From positions 558,001 to 622,000 of the forward strand of contig JAKZZE010000028.1 in NCBI GenBank assembly GCA_024220505.1: a stretch of 64,000 nucleotides of DNA, given 5' to 3'. Positions 45,261 to 57,625 of this stretch are shown here, in pieces. Made by a program: the position numbers and the translations under genes. The notes under the pieces were generated by a model, which ran no database searches, was not told the origin of the DNA, and saw only the letters and a program-made list of their open reading frames with translations. Position 1 is the first letter of the stretch; every line of letters begins with the position of its first letter. The DNA comes from Rhizopus arrhizus (lineage: Eukaryota > Mucoromycota > Mucoromycetes > Mucorales > Rhizopodaceae).

Positions 45261-46664
45261 TTATTCGTCCCCTAGTCTGACTCCGGGCTTACCAAAGTTT
45301 GCCCGAGTGGATCGGCGAACAGGGGCGGCTGGGGCTGGGCTGGGCTGTTGTGAGTTGATAGTGTTAAGCACTGCGTTGGTTTCGACAGCGGATGTAGGAG
45401 GGTGTAGATCAGAATGACTGGAGGTGGTGCTGATATTGCCGTTAATGTCCATGTCATGATCTTCAGTTGCGGATAATACTGGTAGATTTGCGTTATCAGG
45501 GAGTGTGGAGGTGTTGGTGTCAACTGAATTTGACGGGGAGAATTTGCTGGAATTGATGGTTGAGTCTGGGATTGCAGTACTAGGGGTGCTGGACGGGGTA
45601 GGTTGGTCTATAGGAGCGGCGATCGATGTGGTTTCACGTTGTAGGATGGACGTGGGAGTGACAATGTTGCGGGAAGAGATGCGGGATTCCGGAGCGACTT
45701 GACGAGAACGCTTGGAATGAGCGAGTTCTGAAGGCGGTGCTCTAGTACAGTCGATGCTGAGGTGTCCGCGAACACCACAAGTGAAACAGGTACGATTTTC
45801 GCGAGGTCGTTCAGGACAGGAATCTCGAGTGTGGCCCATAGCCTTGCAATAGCGGCAATGCTTTGGCATACGGGACCAAGTGACGAGAATACTCGTCTTG
45901 TCGTTATAGTCAAGTTTGTACTGTGGACTACAGTCGTTGGAAGTGTCCTGTAAATCAACGAGGACGTGGCCATTACCGCGGAACCATTGGGAAGAAATAT
46001 CGTCAAGGTGCAATACGATATCGATGACAGTGCCATAACGGGAAAACAACTGCAGGATGGTGTCCCGCGTTTCGACGGGGGACTCCATAGGTACACCACT
46101 AAAATTGAAGCGTGTGAGTGTAGTAGAGAAAGTACGAGTGGCCGGGAAAGGGACTTCGTCGATCACAATGGGTTCGGCAATGGCTTTGTTGCAAGTTTCA
46201 TTGGAATTCAAAGCAATCTCAATCGACAATGAGTGGCCTTGTTCCTTATGTTGAATGGCGTAGCCAACACCATAAGGAAATTGTTGGCGGAGTTTGTTGA
46301 GCAAAGGAACGTCCAAATGGCGAAGGTTGGCAGGAACAGTGTAAGTGACGGAGCAGTCAGAGGAACCGGTGGCATAAGACAGAGGAGTGGCAGGGGATAG
46401 AGCATCGGTGAAGATTGAAATGTAGGTAGGAGTAGAGGTAGCAGAGGTGGCGGGGCGATTGTTGGAATTGGCATGTCGGGAGGAGGAAGGTTTGAAAACT
46501 CGAGGTGCGTGGGTGGGAAGCGTGCCCTGGACAGCATCACGAAAACCAGATGTGGGTGTTGAGATCTCTGTGGCAGATGTACTGAAGAGAACCGTTGGTG
46601 TAGAGTTGGGAGAATCCCTAGGGACACCCTCTGTATCCAAGTGGTGAATATTGGAAAGAACCAT
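45261..46664 (-). CDS. LINE ORF1, gag-like protein with CCHC zinc knuckles
   Basis: 467 residues from the ATG at 46664 (MVLSNIHHLDTEGVPRD). The open frame runs 23 codons further upstream, but only through host flank beyond the target-site duplication, so the 46664 start is preferred. The N-terminal third is Ser/Thr/Pro-rich. A central region (about residues 75-230) may be an RNA-binding fold. Near residues 260-300 lie two knuckles, HCRYCKAMGHTRDSCPE and CFTCGVRGHLSIDC, followed by a low-complexity tail. This organisation fits LINE ORF1 proteins that package element RNA. The stop is 43 bp before ORF2. Confidence 0.85.
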   Translation of the reverse strand: MVLSNIHHLDTEGVPRDSPNSTPTVLFSTSATEISTPTSGFRDAVQGTLPTHAPRVFKPSSSRHANSNNRPATSATSTPTYISIFTDALSPATPLSYATGSSDCSVTYTVPANLRHLDVPLLNKLRQQFPYGVGYAIQHKEQGHSLSIEIALNSNETCNKAIAEPIVIDEVPFPATRTFSTTLTRFNFSGVPMESPVETRDTILQLFSRYGTVIDIVLHLDDISSQWFRGNGHVLVDLQDTSNDCSPQYKLDYNDKTSILVTWSRMPKHCRYCKAMGHTRDSCPERPRENRTCFTCGVRGHLSIDCTRAPPSELAHSKRSRQVAPESRISSRNIVTPTSILQRETTSIAAPIDQPTPSSTPSTAIPDSTINSSKFSPSNSVDTNTSTLPDNANLPVLSATEDHDMDINGNISTTSSHSDLHPPTSAVETNAVLNTINSQQPSPAPAAPVRRSTRANFGKPGVRLGDE

Positions 46665-46665
46665 G

Positions 46666-46680
46666 TTATCGTTAAAAAAT
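46666..46680. repeat. LINE target-site duplication, 5' copy
   Basis: TTATCGTTAAAAAAT, identical to 40757-40771. ORF1's ATG lies two bases inside this boundary. Confidence 0.85.
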
Positions 46681-47130
46681 AGTTTAAATTCTAGAATATG
46701 CGTATCGGAGATGGAAATGAAAAACAATTTCATTGGATGTAAACATTAGCTGTATCTCTAGGTTGACAAATATTTTTTTGAGGGTGCAAATTATTTTCAT
46801 TTGTATTGTACTGCGAAGGGTTCAAAAGATCTTTCAAGTCAAATTTGCCCGTTGTATTTTCTTTTCTTTTATTTTTGTTAAAAAGAAGCTTGGGCATTTT
46901 TTTCAACTTTTGGTGCGCATTTGAATTAATTAAATTAATAACGTGCATTACTAAGCATTATATTTTGTGTAAACAGTGTTTTTATCATTTTTTCTGCTTC
47001 AACGTTTATTCTTCTTTGATTGACAAAAAAAACAAGATCCTTTACAGCGATATAAAAAGAATTCATCAATCCACTTCACCTTGCTTCAAAAAACAACAGA
47101 TCAAAAAGAAAACAAAAAAATAATTCAAAA
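46681..47130. promoter_or_regulatory. Remaining upstream region of RPB2
   Basis: About 450 bp between the LINE insertion point and the RPB2 ATG, AT-rich, with a TATAAAA at about 47052. A short minus-strand open frame (46730-46948) has some coding-like composition but no recognised motif. Promoter status is inferred from position. Confidence 0.45.
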
Positions 47131-50100
47131 ATGACAGACATAATGGATGACAGCTATATGATGGCAGAAAATGGTTAGAAGCATTTTTATGAATTAAAAT
47201 TTAGCAAACAACAACAAACTAATGTAATATATTTCTTTGCTTATTAGAATATTTTTTACCTGATGAACAAATGTATGAAGACGAATCTATCACGTAAGTA
47301 ATCTTACATGCGGCAGAAAGTTTGAATATTCATATATACGATTTTATAGTCAAGAAGATTGTTGGACAGTCATTGGTTCCTTTTTCGAAGAGAAAGGTCT
47401 CGTTCGACAACAATTGGATTCTTTTGATGAGTTTGTTCAGAATACAATGCAAGAATTAGTAGACGAAAATTCAAACCTTGTGCTTCAACATGTTGGAGGA
47501 GATGGGGATGTTACTGTATGTTACATTGATATACAATATCTGTTAGAGTTATTAACTAACAAAAATAAAAATAGAAACGATACATTATCGATTTTGGTCA
47601 AATTTATTTGTCAAAACCTACGATGACAGAAGCCGATGGTAGTTCGCAGCCTATGTTTCCTCAAGAAGCACGTATTCGTAATTTGACGTAAAGTAGAAAA
47701 AGAAAAAGAAGGAAAAAGAGGTTTTCTCATGTTGATTTGATTTCTTTTAGATATGCAGCTCCATTATATATTGATATGAGCAAACGCACACAAATAGCAA
47801 GACCCCAAGACCCCAATAATCCTATAACAAATCCTAATGATTTCTTCATAGACGAAGGATCTGAAGCGCCACCAAAGACCAAAGTCTTTGTAGGAAAGGT
47901 AATGGATAGACACACTATCTACTGCTTTGTTTTACACATGTGTATATCTAGGTTCCTGTAATGCTTAGATCCAGCTACTGTATTTTGCATGATATGCCTG
48001 AAAAAGAAATGCATGATTTGAATGAATGCTCCTTTGATATGGGTGGTTACTTTGTCATTAATGGTTCAGAAAAGGTTTTGATTGCTCAAGAACGTATGGC
48101 AACCAATACAGTCTACGTATTTTCAAAAGCACCACCTGCTACCTTTTCATTCTCTGCCGAAATTCGATCGCAACCCGAAAAAGGATCTAAAAATGCATCA
48201 CCTTTGTTCATCAAGATGATGAGACCTTCAGCAGAACGTGGCACAGCTGGACAATTTATACGTGCCGCCTTACCTTACATCCGATCCGAAATACCTGTGG
48301 TTATTGTTTTTAGAGCCCTTGGGCAAGTATCTGACCGTGACGTTTTGGAGCATATTTGTTATGATCGTAACGATTATGAAATGCTTGAGTTACTGAAACC
48401 ATCAATTGAAGAAGCATTTGTGATTCAAGACCAAGATGTTGCCTTGGATTTTATTGGTAAAAGAGGTACAACTGTGGGTGCTACGCGAGAGAGACGTATC
48501 AAATATGCTTCCGAGATTCTCCAAAAGGAATTACTTCCCCATGTTGGTACAGCTTACAAGACCGAAACCCGTAAATCCTACTTTTTTGGTTACATGATTC
48601 ATCGTTTGCTGCTCGCTGCTCTTGAACGCCGTGAGCTGGACGATCGTGATCATTATGGTAAAAAGCGTATGGATCTTGCTGGTCCCTTGATGGCTGGTCT
48701 CTTTAGAATTTTGTTTAGAAAGTTGACCCGGGATGTAGCCAAGTACTTACAAAAGTGTATTGAATCTAGTAGAGAATTCAATTTGTCTTTGGCTGTCAAG
48801 TCCAACACGATTACTAATGGTCTCAAATACTCTCTTGCCACAGGTAACTGGGGTGATCAAAAGAAGGCCATGCAGGCTCGTGCAGGTGTGTCTCAAGTAT
48901 TGAACAGATATACTTTTGCTTCTACTTTATCTCACTTGCGTCGTTGTAATACACCTATTGGCCGTGATGGTAAGATTGCTAAGCCTCGTCAATTGCACAA
49001 TACACACTGGGGGCTTGTTTGTCCTGCCGAAACACCAGAAGGTCAAGCTTGTGGTTTAGTTAAGAATTTGGCTCTTATGTCTTACATCTCTGTTGGTTCA
49101 TCAGCCAACCCTTTGATTATGTTTTTGGAAGAATGGGCCATGGAAAATTTGGAAGAATTAAGCGCAACAAGTATCGCAGACTCTACCAAGGTGTTTGTAA
49201 ATGGTGTCTGGATTGGTATTCACCGTGATCCTGGAGAATTGATCACTTCACTCAAGCAGATGAGACGATCAGTCGACATTTCACCTGAAGTCAGTATTGT
49301 GCGAGATATTCGTGAGAAGGAGCTGAGGATGTATACAGATGCAGGTCGCTGCTGCAGACCTCTCTTCTTGGTAGAAAATCAGCAGTTGCGATTGACACGT
49401 GAAGATGTGGGTCGCCTTCAAGATCCTGATGATGATTTTGGTTGGCAAGATTTGATTGCGGAAGGTATTGTAGAATATGTCGATGCAGATGAAGAAGAAA
49501 CAGCAATGATTTGTATGACACCTGAAGATTTAGCTGAATCTCGTATGGCCACTCAATACGGTGCACCTCTTCAACAAACCCGAAGTCTAGCTAGCCGTGT
49601 CAAGTCACAAACGGGTACCTATACCCATACCTGGACTCATTGTGAAATTCATCCCAGCATGATTCTTGGTATTTGTGCCAGTATCATTCCTTTTCCTGAT
49701 CATAACCAATCTCCTCGTAATACCTATCAATCTGCTATGGGTAAACAGGCTATGGGTGTTTATCTTACTAATTTCCAAATGCGTATGGATACGCTTGCCA
49801 ATATCTTGTATTATCCTCAAAAGCCCCTCACTACCACTCGTTCTATGGAATTTTTGCGATTCAGAGAATTGCCTGCTGGTCAGAACGCTATTGTCGCCAT
49901 TTTGTGTTATTCGGGTTATAACCAAGAAGATTCCGTCATCATGAATCAAAGCAGTATAGACCGTGGTCTCTTCCGATCCCTCTTCTTCCGTACTTATATG
50001 GACGCTGAAAAGAAAGCTGGTATGATGTTTATGGAAGAGTTTGAAAAGCCCACACGTGAATCAACACTTCGATTGAAGCATGGCACCTATGAAAAGTTGG

Positions 50101-51138
50101 AAGAAGACGGTTTGATTGCGCCCGGTACGCGTGTATCAGGTGACGATATCATTATTGGTAAAACAGCACCCATTCCTGCAGAATCCGAAGAACTTGGTCA
50201 AAGAACGACAACACATAATAAACGTGATGCTTCTACCCCACTGAGATCGACAGAGACGGGTATTGTAGACCAAGTGATGCTCACAACCAATCAGGATGGT
50301 CTTAAGTTTGTCAAAGTCCGTGTTCGTTCTACACGTGTGCCTCAAATGGGTGACAAATTTGCCTCTCGTCACGGCCAGAAGGGTACGATTGGTGTCACTT
50401 ACCGTCAAGAAGATTTTCCATTCTCTGCAGAGGGCATCACACCCGATCTGATCATCAATCCGCACGCTATTCCTTCACGTATGACTATTGGTCACTTAAT
50501 TGAATGTTTACTTGGTAAAGTATCTACTTTGACTGGTAACGAAGGTGATGCTACACCATTCACAGATGTCACAGTTGAAGCTATTTCACAAGCACTGCAA
50601 GCTCAGGGTTATCAGCAACGTGGATTTGAAGTGATGTACAATGGTTTTACAGGTCGTAAATTAAATGCCCAAGTCTTTTTGGGGCCCACTTATTATCAAC
50701 GTTTGAAGCATATGGTAGATGATAAGATTCACAGTAGAGCAAGAGGACCTGTTCAGATTTTGACAAGACAGCCTGTTGAGGGTCGTTCAAGAGACGGTGG
50801 TTTACGTTTTGGTGAAATGGAAAGAGATTGGTAATTAAAAAGCAAAAAAAAAAGGGCTTGTATTGTAATTAACTCAACATACATAGTATGATCTCTCATG
50901 GCGTTGCACAATTCTTAAAAGAACGTTTGTTTGATGCATCTGATGCTTACCGTGTTCATGTTTGTGATATTTGTGGTTTGATGGCTATTGCCAACTTGAA
51001 GAAAAATAATTTTGAATGTCGTTCATGTAAAAACAAGACTAGAATTTCCCAGATTCATATTCCTTATGCTTGTAAACTTTGTTCCAAGAATTAATGGCAA
51101 TGAATATTGCTCCTCGTATGTTTGTTGATGCTGACTAA
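47131..51138 (+). CDS. RPB2: RNA polymerase II second-largest subunit RPB2
   Basis: Forms, with RPB1, the catalytic cleft of Pol II. Exons: 47131-47173, 47248-47293, 47350-47515, 47575-47689, 47751-47898, 47952-50830, and 50887 to the end. Landmarks: [111 protein letters not shown] and the zinc ribbon [11 protein letters not shown] with CRSCKNKT. The frame as given ends at 51094 right after IPYACKL (CSKN). The expected ending [16 protein letters not shown] lies in the next frame and stops at 51138, so one T seems missing from the run near 51080. Since the subunit is essential, an indel error is the simplest explanation. Confidence 0.96.
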
Positions 51139-52304
51139 TGTATCAATAAGTTTCATTCTCTGGTTCTCTATATATACACTTTATAAATAATAAAAAATGC
51201 ATGTTTAAATTTTGTATATGAAAGTAGATTTATTCATATTAAAAGATAACTTTAAAGGGTATATGTAGTTTTATATAACAAGAGCAAAATCTTTATTATT
51301 TGAGCAATTGGTTTATTTTTATTCTAGTTTATGTAATACTAGTTTACAGAACAAGTTCAACTGAAGGCTAAACCAAGTAATAAAAACAAAGCCTGTATAT
51401 CCGGGCCAATTTGTTAAAGCAAATTTAACTTGAGTTATGGCTTTTTAAATGCCATTACATTTTGATTGCAGGCTCATCTTTTTACTTGTAAAGCACTATT
51501 ATACAAAATCACTATGACGCGATTTACAACACAACATTAAGGAATGTAATCCTCAGCAAGTCCAGTATTAATCAAAATATTATGTTCTGATATTTAGCAA
51601 GTGAGAAAGAACCAAAATCATTTGGTAGTAAATGTTGATTTTCAGCAGATAAAAAAAAAAAAAAAAAAAAAAAAAAAACTGATCACCTATTAAGCAAACC
51701 ATTGATGCAATCAGAAATGTTTAATCATACTAAATATGTCAAGCCATTTACAAAAGAAGACAATTGACTTTCTTGAAACCTTGACGTTATGTTACCTTGT
51801 ATTCACCATCTAATATTCATGTGGGTGCTACAGTGATATTCATAATTTCCCAATCACACAAGACGACGAATGGCAGATTGGAGTATAGAACAGACCTATA
51901 AACTGCTATATTCATTTTTTTAAAGATAGTCCAAGCGACAGTTTGACTTCGTTATCTAACAAACCAGGAGCGACCAATGTTATTCACAAAATTACAAATT
52001 CTTCCTTTATCTTTAACATTTTCTACCCACCTATTCAGCCACAGCAAAGACTTTTTATGAATAGATACGGCGTAACAAATGTAGCATATGGTGAAACACG
52101 CAGGGTAAAGATTAAACATTTGTAAGTTGGGGTTTGAATTTCTTCAAAAAAAAAGGCATTCCATCCATCAAATGCTTTGCTTTTAAGAAAAATAGATGCT
52201 AGAAAAGCTTTTCAAGGTTATGTAGTTGTCATTTTAAGAGTAAAATAAAGGCTAGTTAATATGTTTTTTATTTATAAATAAAGTCTTTGAATAAATGAAA
52301 TGGT
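51139..52304. other. Intergenic region, no clear gene
   Basis: AT-rich, with an A28 run (51651-51678). A plus-strand open frame at 51943-52125 (LSNKPGATNVIHKITNSSF ...) has coding-like composition but no recognised domain or start context. It may be a repeat relic. Confidence 0.4.
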
Positions 52305-55300
52305 TTAAAAAACTTTTGAATGGTTATCGGGGGATTGCTCTTTAATTTCGTTTATATTGTGAGCTTCCTTGGCCATTTCGATCAAGACATCAAGTTCACC
52401 AGACTGTTCACACATAGATTTGAAGACTCCGGTATCGGTGCTATTGAATAGCAAGTTATAAGGTGTATCATACTCGACAATTTTGCCTTGGTCGAGCACC
52501 AATATACGGTCATAGTCAATGATGGTACGAAGTCTGTGAGCAATACAGAGTAAAGTCGAGTTGTCAAATTCCTCACGAATTGTAGTCTGGATCTTGGTAT
52601 CTGTCTCAAAGTCAACGCTGGCTGTTGCTTCGTCCATGATGATCACCTTGCTATTTCGAAGCAAAGCACGTGCAAGGCAAATCAATTGTCTTTGTCCTTG
52701 AGAAAAGTTGTTACCTCCTTCGCTAACCTTTTGAGTTAAGCTCGTAATGGAAGAACTAAAGCCTTCATCAATGTCGACAGAGTTTGAAGAAGAGTTGTTG
52801 CTGCCTGGCAGATGCTTAGTTCGGTCAGAGGGGTTTGCAAGATGAGCACGTTCGAGGGATTCCCAAACGGCTTCATCAGAATGTTCATCAAAGGGATCAA
52901 GGTTAGAACGAATGGTACCATCAAACAAAACAGCATCTTGAGGAATAATTGTCAATCTAGAACGAAGATCCTCAAGACCGATCGTGGCAACATCAATGCC
53001 GTCAATTGTAATTGAGCCCTTGCTAGCTTCCAAGAAACGAAAGAAACTCAGACCCATCGTACTCTTACCAGAGCCAGTACGACCAACAATACCAATCTTT
53101 TCATGAGGCCTTGTAGAAAATGATATACTATGCAAGACAGGATCCAGTTCAGGAGCATAGCGCACCTCGAGTTCTTTGACTTCAATAGAACCTGTTGTAG
53201 GCCAGGCAGCAGGAGGACGATGACCTTCAATGATTGCTGGGGCTTCCTGGTCAATTTCAAGATATTCTTGAATGCGTTCCACAGAATTCAAGTTCATTTC
53301 TACTTGTGTGTACTGACGAATAAACCAATAGATGTATTCCAAGAAGCTACGAGCATAGAACAAAGAAATACCTGCCATACCTGCATCAATTCTGTGGATA
53401 TTCATCAGCAAGAAGATACCAGCAAACAGTGTAACAAATGTGCCAACCAATTCAATACGTGCGTACAACCAACGATTGCTCATCCAGAGGAAGTAGAATG
53501 GGGTAACAAAGGCATCGATCTTTTTATAGACGGAAACCATGAATTGGTCTTCGACACTATAAGCTCTTATAGTAGTGACGCCAACTAACGATTCCGTAAA
53601 CTGAGAATAGATAGGAGAGCGACTTACTGAGTTCAAGCGTTTCAATTCACGAGAGATACGAAGATAGAATAAACCAATAGCAAAGTATAAACAACCTATT
53701 AGTAGTAAGTATATAAATTGGTTCCAATGACAAACAAAGCAAAAACTTACCAACAAGGATGGCAGTGATAATAAATTCGGGAGTGATAGCTGACATCACA
53801 ACGGTGGAAGCAATAATACCAGTAACACATTCAATCAAAAAACTTGCAGAACGAGCAAGTTGAAGATCAACAACAGATATATCCTTTCCAAACCTGTTCA
53901 AGAGACGTCCAACAGGAGTAGTATCAAAAAACCGCATGGGAGCACGAACAACACGGTCAGTTAAATTGTTGAATAGTTTGCGAGCGCCATGTATAGATCC
54001 CCAGTAAAGCAAAACGCTTCGAAGGGTATCAAAGAGGATATAAGAACCAACAATAGCACTATAGACTGCAATGTAATAATCAACATTAACAGGTTCTTTT
54101 TCTTCATAGACCCAAGTTTTGAAAACGTTTTGATTCTGTACAATGCTGCTCATCGTGCCAAACACTTGTGGGATAGCAGGTGCCTTTGTAGAAAGAAAAG
54201 GAGCTCCGTTATTGATGAATGCTTGGATGGTATCGTTGGACGTATTTGGTGTGTAAGCCGCAGCCCATACTTTCAACCACCAATTCTCAGCAAATGCCAA
54301 AGAACGAGCGCCGACATATCCAAAGAAAAGAGCTGACCAAAAGAACCAGCCACCGCAAGCAGCAAAATAAGTGGCGTAGACCTTGAATTTTACATGTCCT
54401 TTTTCAGAAGTCTCCTCCTTGATGAGTTTGACAACATCACCTTTACTACTTAAATCAATATCCATTTCAGATAATTTATTATCTACAGTATCCTCGATTG
54501 TCTCTTCTTCTACATCCGTCTCGAGCTCTTCACCAACTAACTTCAAGAGCTGACCATTCTCTTTCAAGTTCTCAATACTATCACATCCAATAATATTACC
54601 CTGCTCAATCTTGACCAAGAATCTGGCTGCAGGCAAGCAAAGCCTGACATGATGAGTGACGAGAATGATTGTACGGCCTTGCAATAGATCTCCCATGATA
54701 CATTCCTTAAGTAGGTGTTTTGAAGTATGAGCATCTACAGCACTAAGACAGTCATCTAAAAGAACTGTCTTGGCATATGAATAAACAGCTCTTGCCAAAG
54801 AAACTCTATAAAAAAAATAGCAAAAGTCTTAATGCTGTCCCTCTCTCTCTTATTTATTCATATATACCTTTGCTTTTGACCACCAGAAAGAGAGATACCC
54901 TTTTCACCAATTTCAGTAAGGTCACCATCAGGTAAGATGGACAAGTCCTTAATCAAGGCACACTGATACAAGACCTTTTTGTATCGAACCTCGTCGTAAG
55001 GAAGCCCAAAAAGAATATTATCGCGAATTGAGGCGTGTTGAAGGAAAGGTTGTTGTGCTACATAAGCAACCTTGTTGAGATATAGGTTGGGATATTCACT
55101 ATCAATGGTAGAGTAGTTCTCTACCTGAAGCTTGACTTTGGAAGGTAAGTAAACTCTGCCAGATACAGCATCCATCTCTCCCAAAATGGCATGAAGGAAG
55201 CTACTCTTTCCACTACCAGTAGAACCAATGATCAAACTTAATTTGCCAGTAGGAAAGTTAAATCGAGGAACATGCAACTGGAAAGCAGTAGCCTCTGGTT

Positions 55301-57625
55301 TGGGAGTAGAATCCAATGTGGCAGTGGCACTCGAACTAGCAGAGACTGTGTTAGGTTCAATCGCTGTACTGGTATCCTGCTGGAAATGCCACTGAAATAC
55401 AGATTCTTCAAAGCCTACACGAGCCAACACAGTTTCGGGAGCGACACCCTCTGGAACCTCGATAGGCTCATTGCTTACATTCTCATCAATATCGGTCTCT
55501 TCCAAGTACTTTACGATACGCTTTAAACTAATATTGGCTTCAGTCAAGGAAAGGATAGATTCAGGAATAAAGGACAGAGGATTACGAAGCATTTCAAATA
55601 GAGATATACTGACAAAAGCAACACTTGCTGTCAATTCGTTACCAGCAACTTTGGTGTACCAAATAAAGGAAACAACAGTAACAAGGATAGGAACAGAGAA
55701 ATAGATTATGCTTGTCATGACTTCAAAAGCAACCAAACTAAGTAATTTTGAAATTTCATCACTACGGGCATCCTTGACCTTTTGTTTCCATTTGTTCTCC
55801 CAGGTAAAATACTTGACCATACGAATACCTTGGAATAGTTCATTCAAAAGACTGTTACGCTTATCTCTAGCGGTCGACAGCGAAGTATATCTTTTGCCGT
55901 ATAGTTTTGACATGAATCCAGAGATAGGAAACGACACAATCATAACAATAAGCCCAACTATGGCTGCAAATCCAAGTAGTTCATACAAGTAATAAACACC
56001 AACAGCAATTTGGATAGGTGCATTGTACATCATCTAATAAAGAGATGTATTATTTTCCTTTGAAAAAAAAAAAAAAAAATAGCAGTTACTTACAAAGATA
56101 TATGAAGGCATCTCAGCCAACTGTTCAGCGTCTACACTCATTAAATTTGTAATTTTACCAACGCTACTAAAGTCATCTTTGCCTTCGTCATCTTTTTCAT
56201 CTTTGCCGCCTTCTTCCTCTTTTTTCTTATCAGATTGCTCTTCATCCACTTTACCGGATGTTCCCTTTCTTTTCAGGGTCTTTGCAAAAAGCTCAGTATC
56301 CAGCATGATAAAAGTTCTCACATTCCAACGGCGTCCGACCCAGAGCTGAATAGAATTGCAAAGAAGTTTACCTACACCCACAAAGAAAAGACCAAGAACA
56401 TAGAGATAGGCTATTCTGATCGGTCTACCTGCAGGGTTTTCAAAGTAACCCAAAAACAACTGTTGAAAGACAGGTCCAAGGAAACTGATGAGTGTGGCAA
56501 GCATAGAAAAAATGAATTGGAGCCAAATTTCCTTTTTGTTAGCACTGTAGATGCGACGGAGCACTTTGGAACGTGAAATGTATTTTACTGTGTTTATGAA
56601 ATCGTCGTAAGCCGTCTTTGCTTTGTGTTGAAATGTCAGTGCGTAAAGGTGGTCTCGTGTAACTTGGTTGTGAAACCCGAATACAACCAGTGGATTCATC
56701 TACCCAAACAAAAAAAAAAAAAGAATAAGATTCAAGTTTTGTAAATCCCATATTGTAATCATCTCACCCACTGAAATGCAGCCCATGAAAGAGCACTTGC
56801 AGTTGCTTCGGGACTTAGAGGAAGACCCTATTGTAATAAAAAATGTTGAATTCATCATGGTCTTGAGAAATAGACTAAAGATCACTTACGTTGCGATAGA
56901 CAGTACCATTTTTGACTTCAAATGCTTCATAGCTTTCATGAGAGAGATCTCTTGGATGGAAAGGTTGAGGAGTAGTAGTGGCAATCAAAGCTAAAGTGAA
57001 TGTAATAGCAGTCACAATGTAGTCCCAGTTATGTACTGTGCTCGTAGTCAACAAATGACAGGTAGATATTAATGTGGCAGTAGAAAAAAGGAAGCAAAAA
57101 ACGAAATTGTAATGGCGATCCTTGTAATGATTGAGTGATGGTGAAGCAAATGCTAAAATAAAGGAAACAAACTTTTTTTTTAAAAAAAAAAAGCACAGAT
57201 CAGTTTTTTGTCTTGTTTTTAAATAAGAAACTTATAAAATTACCCAACTGATAGAGTATGTAATCAAATTAAGAATGTCATGCAATTCATAATGACCACT
57301 AAGTACATATTTTAAAGTCTCATATAACCAACCAGCGAATAAAATTCCTGTTAGTAAAACAATGGCGATCTTTCTTTTTTGATCGATACAACAATCGATT
57401 GTATTTCAGCGGTTGAGTTGTATTTGTTATGATTGCGATATCTTTCAATAGCTAAATACCCTATAGAAGTACTATTTTTTTTTAAAAAAAAAAGACAAGT
57501 TCAATTTTCTTATTCTTGAGCTTTTTAAATAAATACTTACCATACAGCACTTCCTATGCAAATAGCTTCTTTATCCTAGTAGACTCGAGTCAATATAAGA
57601 AGGAAATATTTTCTGGTGTTACCAT
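52305..57625 (-). CDS. ABCC-type (MRP/Yor1-like) ABC transporter
   Basis: Full-length ABC exporter read right to left: an N-terminal hydrophobic region (about 57000-57400), SYEAFEVKNGTVYRN, LPLSPEATASALSWAAFQW, then the first membrane domain. NBD1 has Walker A GSTGSGKSS, signature LSGGQKQR and Walker B VLLDDCLSAVD. The second membrane domain (about 53300-54400) is followed by NBD2 with Walker A GRTGSGKST, a FSQGQRQL signature and Walker B VIIMDEATASVD. NBD1 has Asp where the catalytic Glu is expected (degenerate site 1), typical of ABCC proteins. A Lys/Glu/Asp-rich insert lies near 56180-56260. The likely start is a lone ATG exon (57625) spliced to DKEAICIGSAV; this is tentative. One frameshift near 57375-57380 (T6) breaks the N-terminal helix and looks like a missing base. 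The substrate is unknown. Confidence 0.88.

Larger units (their letters stand above)
40757..46680 (-). mobile_element. Apparently intact APE-type non-LTR retrotransposon (LINE) with target-site duplication
   Basis: A two-ORF LINE on the minus strand. TTATCGTTAAAAAAT occurs at both 40757-40771 and 46666-46680, exactly flanking the element: a perfect 15-bp target-site duplication. Between them, reading right to left, come ORF1 (CCHC gag-like), a 43-bp gap, ORF2 (endonuclease, reverse transcriptase, Cys/His tail), an A-rich tract with AAAAAAG units, a unique tail and a terminal poly(A) (T run 40771-40790 on the plus strand). Both ORFs are open, and GC content is clearly above the host background. 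An open frame plus an undamaged TSD suggest a recent insertion. Confidence 0.9.

Noticed and set aside
46665..46733. Extending LINE ORF1 to 46733
   Set aside because: The extra 23 codons lie in the target-site duplication and host flank, not in the element.
46730..46948. Minus-strand frame as the 5' part of a gene split by the LINE
   Set aside because: The composition is tempting, but no continuation was found on the other side of the insertion, and it stops by itself before the insertion point.
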